From Achatina immaculata (taxonomy: Eukaryota > Mollusca > Gastropoda > Stylommatophora > Achatinidae): a stretch of 64,000 nt of DNA. The stretch lies in assembly GCA_009760885.1 (NCBI GenBank), contig CM019702.1, positions 52,799,282-52,863,281 of the forward strand, read 5' to 3'. The notes beneath the pieces are model-generated. The model saw nothing but the letters and a program-made list of their open reading frames with translations. It did not search any database and was not told where the DNA came from. The translations under genes and the position numbers were made by a program. This document shows positions 46,150 through 55,539 of this stretch, piece by piece. Every line of letters starts with the position of its first letter. Position 1 is the stretch's first letter.

Positions 46150-46480
46150 ATTTGTGGTTTGGGGCCATATGAAATGATTGGGACTGGTTTCAATGCATGC
46201 TGGGTGATATCGTACATACGTTTTTGCATTCGGTCCCCTAATCTGAGACCTGTATTATCAGTATAGTTTATCCTGCATCTTTTGCATACAATAACATTAT
46301 GGGACCCGCATGTGAATCCTCATGGAGAGGGAGGAATGTATTGTGAAAGGTGGTTGTTTTCTTTCCTAGACTACAGGGCAGGTAACACAGGAAGACGGTT
46401 ACATTGTTTGGTGCAAACATATGCAAGCTTTCGCTTCAGGTGGCTATGGACGAGGATGTTCTTAAGAGTTTGTCCACGTG
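46150..46480 (+). repeat. Unclassified interspersed repeat, copy 2
   Basis: Plus-orientation counterpart of 17160-17500. An open stretch of 78 codons (46282-46518) covers its second half. Family not recognised. Confidence 0.7.
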
Positions 46481-46544
46481 TGTATGGTAATAAAGGTAGA
46501 TCAGAGAAGATTCTGTAAGGAAGGTTTCGATCATCTCCACTTTA

Positions 46545-46814
46545 TTTATTTCTTGTTTTGTTCCAGTTACCATCTTGATTATGGCCATTGCATTTGAACC
46601 TGATGTTACATGAAAGCATATAGCACTAACCGCAGTCTTAAGCATGTTTGGACTTCCGCTGGAGTCTGTTAATTCCTCTATGAATATTTTAATTATATTA
46701 TCATGGGAGCAGCACATACAGGGGCACTTTTAGTATCATATTTTGGAGGGCAGCTCATAATAGCTATTTTGTTTCAATGTGCAAATCAAAATTTTTTCCT
46801 GCATGTAGTTTAAA
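46545..46814 (+). pseudogene. Receptor exon 3 fragment (TM6-TM7)
   Basis: FVPVTILIMAIAFEPDV, then a stop, then LTAVLSMFGLPLESVNSSMN correspond to TM6, loop 3 and TM7 of the receptor family, closest to locus E. The exon is cut at its 5' side inside TM6 and disrupted by a TGA and by frameshifts after TM7. The 3' flank (TGTAGTTTAAA) also matches that of E (63710), so a piece of a duplicated gene survives here. Confidence 0.75.
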
Positions 46815-47018
46815 GCATTTTCTTACATCTTACATCCTTCCCGGACCGTTAAGCGTTACATAGGGCTCGCATGGTAGTTTGCCAAGTTTTCCTGTGTTCG
46901 GCGATTTACAACCCCATAAAAAGCTTATATGCTCACTAAACTGGTCCCTCTTAACAATGTCCTCTTTAGAGTTTCATGTGGTCGAACTTTTTCAAAGTTT
47001 CAATTGTAAATATAGAGA
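46815..47018 (-). repeat. LINE family I, 3' fragment
   Basis: TTACATCTTACATCCTTCCC and the CGTTAAGCGTTACATAGGGC block, then the C-terminal region in reverse orientation. The Polinton is inserted directly beside it or within it. Confidence 0.75.
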
Positions 47019-47024
47019 AAAGTA
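47019..47024. repeat. Polinton target site duplication, left (AAAGTA)
   Basis: AAAGTA, identical to 59194-59199. Six bases is the duplication length known for Polinton/Maverick integration. Confidence 0.9.
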
Positions 47025-47223
47025 AGTAGTATAGGAGGGCGTGTATCCGTCGTATTGGGGAGCCTCCCCAAAACAAGATGTCGGCTATAGTGTATAGAGG
47101 AAAATATAATCAATACGACGCCACCGCCGTTGCTAGGGGCATGACGTCACATGACCAGTAGATCAATTATATCCGGCGGCACGGTTCGGTAATTATCCAA
47201 TTATTTCCTTCGGCGCGCGACGC
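47025..47223 (+). repeat. Polinton terminal inverted repeat, left
   Basis: 199 bp, matching 58995-59193 in reverse complement with five mismatches, all transitions. Begins AGTAGTATAGGAGGGCG and contains an internal short palindrome (TTGGGGAGCCTCCCCAA). Confidence 0.95.
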
Positions 47224-47472
47224 TTAGGAGAAAATTTTCAATATCGCTGTGAAAAGGTTTTCAACCTATTTTTTGACCTATGGTCATTTTACAATAGTAA
47301 TTATTAGATTTTACTTGGTGCGGTGTTTAAAATGATATCAAGCACGACATATTTTCGTGGGTTCCGTCAGAGGTAAAAAAACGACATAAAACGTAAGGCG
47401 TAATAATAGGTTTTAATGTGTATATCACAACAAATATTTACAACTGTATCACAGGGCGCCATCAAAACTATG
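47224..47472. other. Polinton left subterminal noncoding region
   Basis: Between the inverted repeat and the polB stop. AT-rich, no reading frame; contains the left side of the polB 3' hairpin at its inner end. Confidence 0.6.
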
Positions 47473-47499
47473 TTTAGTGACGTTGTCCACGTCACTAAA
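47473..47499. terminator. Perfect hairpin over the polB stop codon
   Basis: TTTAGTGACGT (47473-47483), loop TGTCC, ACGTCACTAAA (47489-47499): an 11-bp perfect stem. The polB stop (47495-47497, minus strand) lies in the stem. It may mark the transcript end or be a binding palindrome (each arm contains TGACG/CGTCA); the role is inferred from position only. Confidence 0.5.
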
Positions 47500-50400
47500 T
47501 GTCTAGTCGAGAGGTGCTTACGTTGTCTGTGTGTACTATTCTCTTAATGTAAAAGTATGAAAGCGAGTCTCTGTGCTGCGTGTAAGTATATACCGTCCCT
47601 TTTAATGATCTAAACCCTACGTTTGTCCCACCGCTAGCCCGTTTTACGGTGAGTACCTCTATGAAAGTGTCCCTGTCGAGTTCGTTTTGGCGTTTGTTTA
47701 GTCCCTTTGTCGATGTTTTGGAGTAATTTCCAAAACAGTGGTAAGTCTTACTGCATAAGCTAACCATACCGTCGCCCTCGTATTCTGACTTGAACAGTCC
47801 GGGAGTTCGCTTCTCGAATAATTGTCTGTCCTTACATGTCGCGCAGTCTGGTCGGGAAAAGCTAGAAATAAAGGCGGACCGATGTTCAGCACAGACTTCG
47901 GAGGGGAACCACTGGTCATATGCTTCGTAAAACTCTTGTCGGAGGTTGGGTCTAACTACGTCTCTAAGGTCAGGGGCACTGAGGGCTAAGTATAAGCTGT
48001 CCGTGTCCATCTCGCACAATTCAAAATCAGACCTGTCAATGAACCTATCTAAGAAATCGTAGTAAAACTCCAACATCCTAAGTTTTGCGTACTGATATAC
48101 GAAAAAGCCTATCTGCAAGGGCAAATCCCACCTGCATTCGTTTTTCACCTTCTCTACCTCCCAAAGATCGTCCGTTACGTAATCTAATTTTTTAAAGTTG
48201 GGGCTGTTTATAAATTTACCCGTCTCATCACCTTTACAATAAGTCAAGTCTACCTGTTTGGCTTTAATTGTTAGAGTTTTTCCGTAGGCCACGTTCCCCA
48301 ATAGCTTCATCGTCTCTGCTCTTATCGAACAAGATTCGTCCTTGTCGCCGTCTCGTCGCGCGTTAGAGACCGTATCCCCAAACGCTTTAAAACAAGTCTT
48401 GGGTTTGTACTCGACTATCTGATAAACTTTCGTAACTACCAGGCCACGTGCCAAGTACCATCTCAATAAAGGTGTCGCCAACAAGATTTTCTCTCCCCTG
48501 TAACTGGCTATTAACGTTCCCGGGGGCCCTGTCAGTAAGTTATGGTCTTGCCCGTAATTGCGCATGACATCACCTATATCGTCTCTGCTAACTTCTACAT
48601 TTTTGAATATGGGAGTCATCTCCGAGAAATACGTCTTTAGGGACTTGGGTCGCACTCTACCAGACCGAAGCAAGTTTCGTCCCGAACTGCGTCGAGTATC
48701 TGTTGTTCCGTGAGGGGTTTACGGAAGGGACTTGTCTGAGGGAATTTCGCACTGACAAACTGTCTGACGGTCGGATCAGTTTTCTTTAGAAGCTGCCACT
48801 GACATTCCCACATTTCGACTACGTGAATGCTACAGTCGTTAACTAAATAGTCGCGTATTTCCTGGGTCTTTTTGTAAAGGCCTTCTAAGGGTTTTCCGTT
48901 CGCGGGGTTGGTCGTCATGTCTTTTGTAATGGGACAGTTGGGGTGTCCGTGAAATAAACAGCCGTGGAACTGGTAGGCTGTTCTCGTCGTCTTGTCCCAT
49001 CCGTCGACACTAACTTTCCCCAACTTCATCTCTTTTCCGTTATACTGCGTTTTTAAATGTATGTTTTTTGTTTGCGCTACCCATGCTAAGTATTCCCTAC
49101 TCTGCATCGTGTACATGCTAACTCTGTGAATCTTAAACTCGTCGTCATGTCCTCTAATTGTCGGAAAGTCCGTTGGCATTTACTGCATCAGTGCCCAGAG
49201 GTATAAAGCGTTAGCATCGTATCCCTTGATCCCTTGCACGACTTTACCCCCTCTAATATACGTTTGACCTTTCTCGTGATGCCTGTGAAAAATTATGGAC
49301 GTACCACCCACAATATTGTTCCTAATGGTTGTATGCAGCGCCTGTTCCCGTTTTGAACATAAGCTAAAGGACACGTCTGGGGGAAGTGATTTAAACAAAT
49401 ATTTCAAAGTCACCCCGGGGACCGAAATCGCGTCTTTAAACATGTCTACTCCTAACTTTTTATAAAACTCAACTTGTTGATCTAATGCTAACAAGAAGGG
49501 ACCTACGTCTTTGTTGTTGTACCACACTAAGAAATCTCTAAGAGTGGACATACCTGTACCAACCCATACTTTTTGACACTCAGCGTACTCTTCCTCCGTC
49601 ACGTTACAATTTTTCAATTTCGAAAAAAAGGCCGAATGAGGGGGGAGTTCCGTCTCTTTCAATTTTTCTAAGCCTGTGATGTATTCATAACAGAAAACCC
49701 CCTTCGTCTCTTTAATTTTATAAGCCGCGAGATACTTGCTATAGCTAAAGCCCGGTGCCAAGTAGTTACATATGTCTAAAAATTTAAATTTTTCGGTCGC
49801 GAGACACATGTAATCATTATTCCTTTTGACTATGAATTTAAAGGGACCTGACCCTTCCCCGGTGTTATCTTCGTCATCAACAACGTCAGTGTCATCGGCA
49901 GACTTTTTATGGTTCTTAATGAAATAAGACACCAAGTAAGGCTTTATGACGTTAACGTCATACTTGCCTGAGTTGAACCCGATAACAGGGAGTTCATGTA
50001 AATAGTCGCACAATCTTTTCATTAGCTCTTCCTTATCCCCCAGTTGGTCAAACACCGGTTTAAATTTACGATATAAAATATCGTAGGCTTCATCCGAGAT
50101 ACGCCCGAGATAAGCGAGCATATCGTCAACCAGCTTCTGAGGGTCCCCTTCTGTAACGAAACAGACAGGCTTCTCGTACCCGGGAACGTTCGAAGCCACC
50201 GAACACGAAAGAGGTACGTGTCGGGCCGTAAACGTGGTCGTGTTAGTGCCCGGTGTATCTGCTCCTTCAAAATAAGATTCGTAGTCAAAAGTGGCCCTGT
50301 ACGGATAAACAAAGGTAGTATCTACTTCTATGCCCAGATCCGCGATCACTTCCCAGACAGTTGCCGGAGGATTGTACATCCCGCCCGTATACACATCTTT

Positions 50401-51798
50401 AGTAACCCCACCCGTACAATTTTTAGAATGTCTTTCTATCCTCTAAAATAAGTGCCAAAGTTTCCCACATTTGTCACAAGCTATCGCGTTGGTCGCCTTA
50501 TCTATATTTTTAATAAACATGAAATGGTTTTCAAAACTTAACAGGGGCAAAGTGTCTTTACAACAAGTACTACCACGCAAAACCGGGACTAGGACCTCGC
50601 TAGCAAACTCGAAAATGTCAATATTAATTTTGAAGCATTTCTCCAGGTCCGCCATTTCGAATAACTGTACTCCAGAGAAATTATCTAGTGAAGGTAACCT
50701 TTTATATTTCTGCCACTGACGTGCGATTTGTCGTGTCTGCACCCTATTGTCCCGTAGGTTAGGGTTTCTAAAGACGGCTAAACAGCGGAAAAAGCAAAAG
50801 TTGTCTGTGTATGGTTTTCCATGTGAATCGTGTTGGAGTGTGTTTATGAATTTATTGTTCGTAATATGTAGTGGGAGATCTATAGTGCATCCTATCGGGT
50901 ATTCGTTCAAATGGTAGACGTAGAAACTAGTGGCTGGAACTATCTCGCAGAAATATTTTGTATTGGGCCTAGATTTAAGAGCTGTCTGTAGTATGTCGTG
51001 ATCGGTCAAGTATCTTACAAAACTGTCAAAGTCCCGTCTTTTATTTATTAACTGCGGCGTGTCTAGTACAGTGGCATTGTTATTTGAAGCGTGGTAGAAC
51101 CGTAACTCGTTTGTTTCTTTGTGTCTAAGGATGGTGTGGTGTGAATAATTTATTTTGAAACGTTTTGTCTGACTGTTAAAAAGATCGTGTAGTTTGGAGG
51201 CCCAGTTAATAGGGTGTGTTGTAGTGGGAGGGTGGAAAAATGTATATGTAGATAAATGGTTGTTTATGTTTTGGTGCGTCCTAAGGGCCCCCCAGTTATC
51301 ACAAGATATAGCTTTAACATCGTCCAACAACTCATGTAAACTGTCTTTTTCGTCGCTGAAGTCTCTATGCTGTGGCGTTGGTATTTTCCTCGACGGTGGG
51401 ATGGTCCGTGAGCCAGACTCCAGTTCTTCGTCGACTAAAAACTCGGCTGCTACAACAGGTGGGGACTCCCCGTGTTCGGCGACATCTGAAAGAGCCGGCC
51501 GCTTGGTGGACGAGGCGCCCTGCCTACGCACTGCTGGTGCCGCATCATCATCATCATATGACGCCTTTCGCTTGCGAGAGGGGTCACTAGAGTGGATAAT
51601 TTTCATATGCCTCTTCAGGTGGTCTCTCCGAGACGAGAGTTTCCCGCAGATTGGACATGTGATATTATTTTGTTCGTGCACTGTAGTTTCGTGACGAACG
51701 AGGTTCCGATGTTCGGTAAAACCTCGACCGCATTGTGAACATATATAAGTGTGCTTGAACGCAGCAGGACCAACTCGACAGGGCATTTTGTTAGACAT
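47495..51798 (-). pseudogene. Protein-primed family B DNA polymerase with N-terminal zinc fingers (polB), broken
   Basis: Would replicate the element's linear genome from a protein primer. Domains in order (minus strand): two C2H2 fingers (YICSQCGRGFTEHRNLVRHE, then CPICGKLSSRRDHLKRH), an acidic/basic linker, a segment with TDNFCFFRCLAVFR and SFENHFMFI that resembles OTU-type Cys and His boxes, a further CDKCGKLW zinc motif, exonuclease motifs (TFDYESYF; IGFNSGKYDVN; YNNKDVGPF), polymerase A (GYDANALYLWAL), B (KLLGNVAYGK) and C (CEMDTDSLYLAL), and KTYHCFG in the thumb. Lesions: TAG at 50443-50445, TAA at 49180-49182 and a frameshift at about 48640-48672. All catalytic motifs are still present. 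I chose the ATG at 51798; another in-frame ATG lies at 51864, overlapping the divergent Bcl-2-like gene. A TTTCAG directly before the 51798 ATG could also be a splice acceptor. Confidence 0.93.
51742..51749 (+). promoter_or_regulatory. TATA box for the Bcl-2-like gene
   Basis: TATATAAG on the plus strand, 77 bp before the ATG at 51826, lying within the zinc-finger coding part of polB on the other strand. Confidence 0.55.
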
Positions 51799-51825
51799 CT
51801 GAAACGAAAAGAAAAACCCACTACA

Positions 51826-52200
51826 ATGGACGAGGCAGTGGAAAAAGCAATGTGTATAGTACATACTAACGAATCACCTGTGTGTAATACTCTAAGAAGG
51901 TTGGTTATTGACTTTTCGAACAAGCACGCTGAGTTTTTCACCACCCTGTGTAATTTCATAAATCCACATTATAGCTATCAATCGTTCGTGAGCATTGCCG
52001 ACCAAGTTTTTGAAGATGGTACTATAAACTGGGGGCGAATCGTAGCCGTTTTTTCGCTCGGATACATTCTTGGTAAAAACATTGAAGAAAAGTTATGTGA
52101 CGTAGACTACGATGTACACTTACTTCAAGAAAAATTTGCTCGGAATGTAGGGCAGTACATTGGACACAAACTAAGACCTTGGATGGAAACCCAAGGCTAG
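51826..52200 (+). CDS. Bcl-2-family protein encoded by the Polinton
   Basis: 124 aa from the ATG at 51826. A BH3-like helix (VCNTLRRLVIDFSNKHAEFF, with the LR....D-F pattern of multidomain Bcl-2 proteins), a strong BH1 motif (DQVFEDGTINWGRIVAVFSL, containing the hallmark NWGRIVA) and a BH2-like end (IGHKLRPWMETQG, cf. L-PWI-x-x-GG) occur in the order and spacing of anti-apoptotic Bcl-2 proteins. There is no C-terminal membrane anchor and no evident BH4, so it would be a short cytosolic form. By family knowledge it should bind BH3 helices of host pro-death proteins and block mitochondrial apoptosis. It is the only plus-strand gene of the element, with its own TATA box and AATAAA, and no lesion is visible. 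Probably captured from an animal host. Composition is similar to the neighbours. Confidence 0.85.
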   Translation: MDEAVEKAMCIVHTNESPVCNTLRRLVIDFSNKHAEFFTTLCNFINPHYSYQSFVSIADQVFEDGTINWGRIVAVFSLGYILGKNIEEKLCDVDYDVHLLQEKFARNVGQYIGHKLRPWMETQG

Positions 52201-52244
52201 AGCCCAGTCTTTTTGAGTCTCTGTTAAGAACGCATTAAAAAGAT

Positions 52245-52250
52245 AATAAA
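52245..52250 (+). terminator. Polyadenylation signal of the Bcl-2-like gene
   Basis: AATAAA 45 bp after the stop codon at 52198-52200. Confidence 0.6.
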
Positions 52251-52379
52251 ACTGAGTCGACTTATTGTTATTTTGTATCCTAATTTCGATAGACCCACAA
52301 AGTCACCTAATTTCGATAACGATATACAATATGAGAACCCCAGTAATCGTGAATCGAGAGTTATATACCTGGATTGCGT

Positions 52380-52635
52380 GCTGTGTGTTTAAAAATTGCG
52401 CCAATCAGACCTCGTAGAGAACCCCATGTGACATACCTAATTAGCGTATCTGCGAAGCAAAATTGCACCAACCGCAGCGCATCACGTGATATGCTTAATT
52501 ACTAATAACGTAGCTAATTTTAACCAATAGGAGCGCGTGGAGAGTGTCCACGGTAAAAATAGTAACCTTTGTCAGTTTCAAAAATTGCGCCACCGTACGC
52601 AGAGCATCACGGGACATATTGTACAATTAAACATA
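52380..52635. promoter_or_regulatory. Intergenic control region with three diverged repeats
   Basis: Three copies of a pattern AAAATTGCGCCA ... CATnnCGTGAnAT ... AATTA begin at 52391, 52459 and 52580. CCAAT boxes (GCCAATCAG at 52401, ACCAATAGG at 52525) accompany them. This is the only gap of more than about 300 bp between genes in the element, located between the convergent ends of the Bcl-2-like and PC4-like genes. It could be an enhancer or replication site; function not shown. Confidence 0.5.
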
Positions 52636-52706
52636 GATGAAAAAAAAACATACTAAGATAGTGGTTTTTTCATAATTGTATTAACACTTATACGAACAAC
52701 ATCTAC

Positions 52707-53224
52707 AATATCTAGTCTGCTGTTTTCGTCTCTTTTCCACTAGCAGTCTGTGGAGGTAGAATGAGATAGCGCGGTCTTTTTCTAGGGTCTCTCTCGACCG
52801 GTTTTCTAGGTAAGGCGATAGCTGGTATAGGTTGTGAGGTAGGACCTGTAGTCTCTCGTGAGACTAACCGTTCAGATTTTTTTTGACGTTGGGTCTTCGG
52901 TCCTACGCTGCCTTTTGGTGGCTACAGGTATGTGGGCTGAAAAAAATTTTTATCGGCTTGTGAATTAGTCAAACTTTCCAGGCGGCTAAATTCAGCTAGG
53001 ATTTGGGGCTTCAGCTCCATCAACTGTTCACACTCGACTCTATTCAGTGACAGGCCGCCTTGTGTTGGAAATTTCAAATCTGACTCTACGAAGAAACGAC
53101 GAAAATGCAGCATTGGAGTACCTTTATACAATGAGACAGACGCGACTTTTAATCCGCCACCAAGAGGTTTATTCATCTCTCCTGATGGGGATACGTATAT
53201 CCAGTTTGTGGGAACTGTAGTCAT
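52707..53224 (-). pseudogene. PC4 (p15 coactivator)-like DNA-binding protein with a nonsense codon
   Basis: The first 100 codons contain LKVASVSLYKGTPMLHFRRF, then FPTQGGLSLNRVECEQLMEL, matching the PC4 fold pattern (DIR-x-(F/W)...G(I/L)SL...W/C..L): a small ssDNA-binding domain found in eukaryotic coactivator p15 and some viruses. A TAG at 52922-52924 interrupts the frame, which stays open for about 70 more codons, ending at 52707 with a basic, proline-rich tail (ALPRKPVERDPRKRPRY). The tail with its coding bias suggests the TAG is a mutation, though the first 100 aa already hold the whole PC4 domain. A TATA box lies upstream. Likely role: binding single-stranded DNA in replication or late transcription (inference). 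Confidence 0.6.
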
Positions 53225-53268
53225 CTCGATACGAGCCGCGCGGAATACGAATGTGTGACCGTGAGCAT

Positions 53269-53277
53269 ATTTATATA
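53269..53277 (-). promoter_or_regulatory. TATA box upstream of the PC4-like gene
   Basis: TATATAAAT on the minus strand, 45 bp before the ATG at 53224, in the short gap after the protease gene. Confidence 0.55.
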
Positions 53278-53309
53278 CCTAGGTAGCTCTTATGACGTAA
53301 TGTCTATTT

Positions 53310-53786
53310 TTAGACGACATGTCTAGACTTGTTTATCCAAGGTCTCAGTAATCGCCATACGAGGCGATCGTTAACGTGTTGTCTCGTAGTAAACGGAGCT
53401 AAAACTCGACGCATGCCCCCACCGCGACATTTTATTAAAATAAAATATATAACGAACAGACCACAAGTACTACTAAGAATGTCTTGTAGAGGCCGCGGGT
53501 TGTAGATGCACGGTCTGTCAGAGTTACGTTCTATGAATTTTACGATGTCCGCGTGGAAAGGAGGAAGACCGAAGGAGTCAAAATATTCAAAGCTGCCTAC
53601 GCCGTTGTAATATAGACCGATCCAATGCGATCCCGGTCTCCAGCTTGGATCAACGTTCACGACATACGCCGCTGCCTTGTAACGATTGATACGAGGGGGT
53701 AGTTGATCGCGCGCCAAAACTTTGACTCCCGATCGCCGAACAAAATTGTCAGTTAAAAGTATCTCGAGTATTTCTTGAGTATTCAT
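53310..53786 (-). CDS. Adenovirus-type cysteine protease (virion maturation)
   Basis: 158 aa. Would cleave capsid and core precursors during virion maturation. Catalytic pattern of adenain/Ulp1-like proteases: His in GSHWIGLYYNG, Asp/Glu position in FEYFDSFGLPP, Gln in PRPLQDILSS, and Cys in SSTCGLFVIYF, in the expected order and spacing. The length is usual for Polinton PRO. Its ATG overlaps the major capsid stop (TAATG). No lesion visible. Confidence 0.92.
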   Translation of the reverse strand: MNTQEILEILLTDNFVRRSGVKVLARDQLPPRINRYKAAAYVVNVDPSWRPGSHWIGLYYNGVGSFEYFDSFGLPPFHADIVKFIERNSDRPCIYNPRPLQDILSSTCGLFVIYFILIKCRGGGMRRVLAPFTTRQHVNDRLVWRLLRPWINKSRHVV

Positions 53787-55095
53787 TACGAAGCGTAGTC
53801 TGTTATGACTTGACGGGTCTTCGATATTTCCAAGATTGAGTCGTTTTCAGCGTAGATGATTACTTGAAGGGGTTCGGGTGTAGCTGCGGAGAATTTAAGT
53901 TCAACTGACATTGGTCCAGATCTAGCCATCTCGAACTGGTCACCGTCCAGCAGACTTGGGCTCAAATCAAAGGCGTACAGGTTGTACCGTTTTTAAACTG
54001 TCTGTAGTCGATGCCGTTGCCCGCGTCTTTACCGATTAAACTCATAGCTAGATTAGTCCCGAAAAAAGCTCTCACGTATTGATTGTGTTCGTAGTCCATG
54101 GTGAGCGGTTTACCGGTGACTGGTCTTCCGTCTACAGTCACGTTCAGATATGTTAGAGCTCTGTTTTGGAAATTAAAAGGGTTGGTCCTGTACGAACCGT
54201 TAAAGGCAGTAGCGTTAATTAGTCCGACCACTACGCGAGTAGGCGTTTGGCTTAGGAACAAATTGTCTTGTATGTGCGAGAGCATACCTTTGGGGATCGA
54301 AAATGTCTTTATGGTAATGAGTTTTATCGGGTATTTGGCGTTTCCTTTCATTAAGGCTTTCTCGTGGGCTAGAGATATCGCCGGATTTAATTTGGCTTTA
54401 CGAATCACAAGGACGGCGTGCGTTATTACGGATTTATAACTGCCGACCGGATCGTTAGCTATGATGTTGAACACGTCTTTCGAGGGTGTAGGTTTGACTT
54501 TTACATCCACACCGTTCAGCATGTAACGATCCTGGACAAAAATATCCGAGTGCAGTCGACCCATCATGTCGAGTTCTTTACTAGCGCTGGCTAACTTGCG
54601 CCGAATTTTTAGTCCGCCGTTCGAGTCGCCTTGAGTCTCGTCGATATGGTTTGATGTATCGCTGTAAAAAAGAGCAGCTGTTAGGTGACCTTTTTTCGCT
54701 TCTTCGCCGTAATTTAACATGGCTTCTAGGTACGCTCTATACGGATACGTATTTTCGCTAGGCGTGATCAGTGTGTCGTTGAGGGACACATCCACCTGGG
54801 AGAGTAAAGAGTGCAAAAAATAATTGACGGGGGTCACCTCTACATCGGCGGGTAGGTTGCTGCCGTCCGCTAACGTGACCTTGGCTCGCAAGTGCAGAAA
54901 GGTATTAAACAGGTCTAAGTACTCCTCACTGTTTCCGGAAATCGCAAATTCTATAGGAGTCCCCTGTGATATGGACGCTAAGGGGTGAATTTCGACAAAC
55001 TGACCCTCTTCCACTGCTGTTTGCGTCGGCGGCACGCTAAACAGATCTAGTCCAGAATGCAGACATTCGCACGAGTTGGGGTGAACGAGAGCCAT
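53786..55095 (-). pseudogene. Major capsid protein (double jelly-roll), frameshifted near its end
   Basis: The first 377 codons include the conserved VTPVNYFLHSLLSQVDVSLN block, YPYRAYLEAMLNYG, MLNGVDVKVKPTPSKDVF and DYEHNQYVRAFFGTN, all typical of Polinton hexon-like capsid proteins. Near 53985 a one-base loss puts the last ~65 codons out of frame: NLYAFDLSPSLLDGDQFEM and VIIYAENDSILEISKTRQVI lie in the next frame and end with a TAA overlapping the protease ATG. The real coding region therefore runs to 53786. The ATG at 55095 follows the stop of the upstream small gene by 2 bp. Role: main shell of the virion. Confidence 0.92.
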
Positions 55096-55097
55096 CC

Positions 55098-55536
55098 TTA
55101 GGCAAAGATATCCGAGTAAGTCTTGGCCTTATTGTGAGCCGACGACGTCCGACTGAGCGTTTTATCCTTTTAGTTAACGGTTCGCCGGGAGGGGCGACTC
55201 TCGCCTTTCTCCTAATGCCGCTACCCGATTGGTTGCCCGCAATGTGCTGGACCGCGCCTTGCAGTAGACGCTGTCCCGCCTCTTCACCGACATTTTTTCC
55301 AGCTAGCGCGTCTTGGGCGACTTGTAACCCGGTACCAATACCTTCTCTTAGAAGAGCTTTACCACCCGTCTTCAACCACGGGAGAATCGTTCTCCCTAGA
55401 CCACTAAAAAACTGCCGAGTCCACGACCGCGTTGACTTCTACCGCCGACAAAAACCGGAAGTCCGTGCCCAGCCTGATTGCAGTAAAAGTCTTCGTATAT
55501 TTTTGCATTTCTGCGTAACGGAACGTGTCTAACCAT
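55098..55536 (-). pseudogene. Small basic virion protein with frameshifts
   Basis: Starts MVRHVPLRRNAKIYEDFYCN at 55536, 3 bp after the penton stop, with a GLPVFVGGRSQRGRGLG stretch. After a T-run frameshift near 55425 it continues as FFSGLGRTILPWLKTGGKAL and GTGLQVAQDALAGKNVGEEA, then a basic PLTKRIKR end. The frame downstream is also uncertain: one frame runs to 55037 inside the capsid gene, another ends KTYSDIFA with TAA at 55098-55100, immediately before the capsid ATG, which fits the tight packing better. This position between penton and hexon is held by a small glycine-rich/basic minor virion protein in Polintons and adintoviruses. Exact function unknown. Confidence 0.7.
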
Positions 55537-55539
55537 TTT

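Noticed and set aside
46282..46518. 78-codon gene
   Set aside because: Half of a dispersed repeat with a counterpart at 17160-17500; no start context or known domain.
47495..50394. Three separate polymerase-related genes
   Set aside because: The three frames are consecutive parts of one polB, separated by a TAA and a frameshift; the motif order Exo, A, B, C runs across them.
51194..51694. 166-codon plus-strand frame within the Polinton
   Set aside because: Antisense shadow of the polB zinc-finger and linker region; serine-rich, no motif, no start context.
51790..51810. Splice acceptor (TTTCAG) directly before the polB ATG as proof of an intron
   Set aside because: The polypyrimidine-AG looks good, but no donor or upstream coding exon could be identified; kept only as a possibility.
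51751..51825. Longer N-terminus for the Bcl-2-like protein
   Set aside because: The extended frame starts with GTG, not ATG, and would begin only a few bases after the TATA box; the ATG at 51826 is preferred.
55134..55532. 132-codon plus-strand frame
   Set aside because: Antisense to the small basic virion gene; no homology pattern, and the minus-strand frames carry the conserved blocks.
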